The notes below the pieces were generated by a model. The model saw only the letters and a program-made list of their open reading frames with translations. It was not told where the DNA came from and did not search any database. A DNA stretch of 64,000 nucleotides. Origin: Branchiostoma lanceolatum (lineage: Eukaryota > Chordata > Leptocardii > Amphioxiformes > Branchiostomatidae). The first letter of the stretch is position 1; each line of letters begins with the position of its first letter. Location: positions 7,375,552 to 7,439,551 of the forward strand of contig NC_089740.1 in NCBI RefSeq assembly GCF_035083965.1, read 5' to 3'. Positions 62,601 to 64,000 of the stretch are shown in pieces. Made by a program: the position numbers and the translations under genes.

Positions 62601-64000
62601 TGGACCTACAATGGCAATGACCTTAACCTGATCAACTTTACCAACAAGGGAGACACTGACAACTTCATCAGGAATGAAGAGTGGACGGTACAGTCGTTTG
62701 AAGTAGAAAGAAACGAGGTTGTCTACTCGTGCTGTCCGGGTGTGCCATTTCCTGACGTCACCTATACGGTGGTCATTCGGAGGCGAAGTCTCTACTACAA
62801 TTACTACGTAATGGCGCCGAATGTGTTGCTGGCCGTCTTGGCTCTCTTGGGGTTTTTCCTGCCACCGGATTCCGGGGAGAAACTGTCTCTCAGCATCACC
62901 CTGCTGCTAGCCTTGATGGTGTTCATGCAACTAGTGACTGACACGCTACCGCCATTGTCAACCAGCATCCCTGCCATAAGTAGGCGTTTTTGATAATAAC
63001 ATGATAATAATGGTGATAATAATGATAATTAAAATTATGATATTGATATTAGGTGTTGTAGTCAGTTGATTTGTTTGTTTGTCTTGGTGTTAGTTCGCAG
63101 TTATGTAAATAGCGGAGAGTGGTAGGATGTAAGGGGGATTGGTGTAATAGGATAGTCGGAGAGTTGGAAGTATGGTTTGGCTCAGGTCCAATCTTACAAT
63201 TAGTTGAGGGCCCGAAAGTGCTTGTCACAACAATGTTTAGCCAATCTATTAGGCCCTGATAATTTCATACAGTGTCTTAGTGTGTTTTTGCTTGATAAAG
63301 ATCTGAAGGACTTCATACTGTAAATTAAAGAAAGATTGCTTATTTTCTTTGCCTTACATTCCGCCATAAAGGACGTTTTGAAGACGTCCCTAGAAGTATC
63401 GCGTTGAATCTTGTTAAATGCATGTAATTAGTTAAACTCAGGGAATTTGCCATCTAGAATACAAGGCACTTTGGACCAGTACCTGCTGTATGCCACCCTA
63501 ATGTCACTGGCTGGTTTTACCATGGCCCAGTGCAGGTTAGGTACAGGTAGAAATCAGAAATACCTACGCCACTCCAATTTTACTTGCACCGTCTTACATA
63601 TTCAGGTACTATTTGGAGCCCTTATATGGTTGTATTCCTTACGAGTTTATATGTATACATTCACGCAATCTTATAACCTCTTAATTATCTTCCTCAGGCG
63701 TTTTCTTCGGGGCAATCATCGTCTTGGTGGGCCTTTCGTCAGCTTTGACCATCTTCATCTTGACCTTGCACTTCCGGGGTCCTTATGTCCGACCGGTACC
63801 AAAATGGCTCCGAACCATCTTCTTTCTCGGCCCACCAAAAGCGAGAACGACCGTCATCAATAACAACAAACACCTGCACCAATCAGGAGAGCCGGAAGTG
63901 ACGCAATCTCCCAGGCGTGAGGTCAACGAGCCTTCCGCTTTAGGTAGAATTGAGAAAGTCATGAATCATTTCAGGGATGAGGAAGAAATTATAACTTACA
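59688..64000 (+). CDS. nAChR-like subunit gene D (alpha-type), 3' end outside the window
   Basis: Exons 59688-59733, 60887-61011, 61516-61560, 61835-61944, 62438-62979, and 63698 to the window edge (at least 390 aa). Seen: signal peptide MASILIIFLILLHNY; LWLRQRW; intact loop A WRPDIVLYN; Cys-loop CVMDISNFPYDVQRC; GSWTY; YSCCPG; M1; an ordinary cation-type M2 (GEK, Ser 2', Thr 6', Leu 9', Val 13', Asp 20'); M3 (GAIIVLVGLSSALTIFILTL); part of the M3-M4 loop. M4 and the stop lie beyond 64000. Exon 5 is 542 bp, exactly as in A and B. It is the least derived of the four and probably a normal acetylcholine-type alpha subunit. Confidence 0.9.
60020..60886 (+). repeat. Five ~176-bp tandem repeats in intron 1 of gene D
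   Basis: The landmark ACAAGGACATAATATA, with CTGTCCTTGG soon after, recurs at about 60098, 60273, 60449, 60630 and 60806, spaced 175-181 bp. Each unit also has TTGTAAAATGACAACA, TAATGTTGTCAATA and CAGTTTCTGCACTGACAG. The last unit's CAGTTTCTGCAGTGCA is the real acceptor of exon 2 (60887). Confidence 0.85.
61258..61410 (-). mobile_element. Dispersed element 'TTGATTTTAA', copy 4 (inverted fragment)
   Basis: TGTGGCTACCCGGTTATTTT, GGCACGGCCGAGCCCC and AAGTTGATTTTAACTCGG are the other copies' landmarks (TAGCCCGG, GGGGCCCGGCC, GTTGATTTTAA) in reversed order. It lies in intron 2 of gene D. Confidence 0.5.
61995..62135 (-). mobile_element. Half copy of MITE 'CCGCGGCACGCTGGCG'
   Basis: CCCCCCTCTCACTGGACCCG through ACGTACAAGTATGACCAAAA and ACAAAACACACAAA matches the reversed right half of 51020-51256. 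The other end is missing. It lies in intron 4 of gene D. A short frame here (62092-62532) merges intron DNA with exon 5 and is not a separate gene. Confidence 0.65.

Overview
The window looks like genomic DNA of an invertebrate deuterostome, most likely a cephalochordate (Branchiostoma). The case rests on compact GT-AG spliced genes with short introns, a local expansion of nicotinic acetylcholine receptor (nAChR)-type genes, a polycystin-1-like gene built from shuffled extracellular modules, and a dense mix of MITEs, SINEs and 5'-truncated LINEs. The species is an inference; no alignment was run. All gene models were built by hand from splice sites, reading phase and family motifs.

Layout. 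(1) 1-15.6 kb: three nAChR-like subunit genes. Gene A (+, 1142-4910) and gene C (-, 5739-9716) are tail to tail. Gene C and gene B (+, 11753-15553) are head to head. A and B are close paralogues that share about 1 kb of 5' flank, identical exon lengths and even the same intron minisatellites. They carry the vicinal-Cys (alpha-type) loop C but very unusual M2 pore residues. (2) 16.9-21.1 kb: a complete seven-exon DNase I-like gene (-) with all catalytic residues, whose introns hold a LINE fragment and a Z-DNA-prone repeat. (3) 21.1-27.1 kb: gene-poor repeat territory, including three copies of one roughly 700 bp element. (4) 27.2-56.7 kb: one very large polycystin-1-like gene (-), 44 phase-consistent coding exons, about 2938 aa. 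Its order is signal peptide; five tandem [Methyltransf_FA (FAMeT-like) - Sushi - EGF] modules; two more EGFs; a mucin-like Thr/Ser stretch; GAIN/GPS; TM1; PLAT; ten more membrane segments with a TOP domain and a polycystin-type pore; and a C-terminal helix. A second signal-peptide exon at 48.9 kb could start a shorter isoform (about 2428 aa, three modules). (5) 59.7-64 kb: a fourth nAChR-like gene D (+), cut by the window end before M4.

The receptors are predicted plasma-membrane pentameric ligand-gated channels. The DNase is predicted secreted. The polycystin-like protein is predicted to be a large membrane receptor/channel with an adhesive N-terminus. No operon-like or pathway link between these genes is evident; the nAChR genes form a cluster by duplication.

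Most striking: the module architecture and dual start of the polycystin gene with a degenerate GPS cleavage site; the pore changes in nAChR A and B; tandem arrays in intron 1 of A, B and D that copy the exon-2 splice acceptor; a 5S-rRNA-headed SINE with target-site duplication inside a LINE; and a Harbinger-type element with a broken Myb/SANT ORF.
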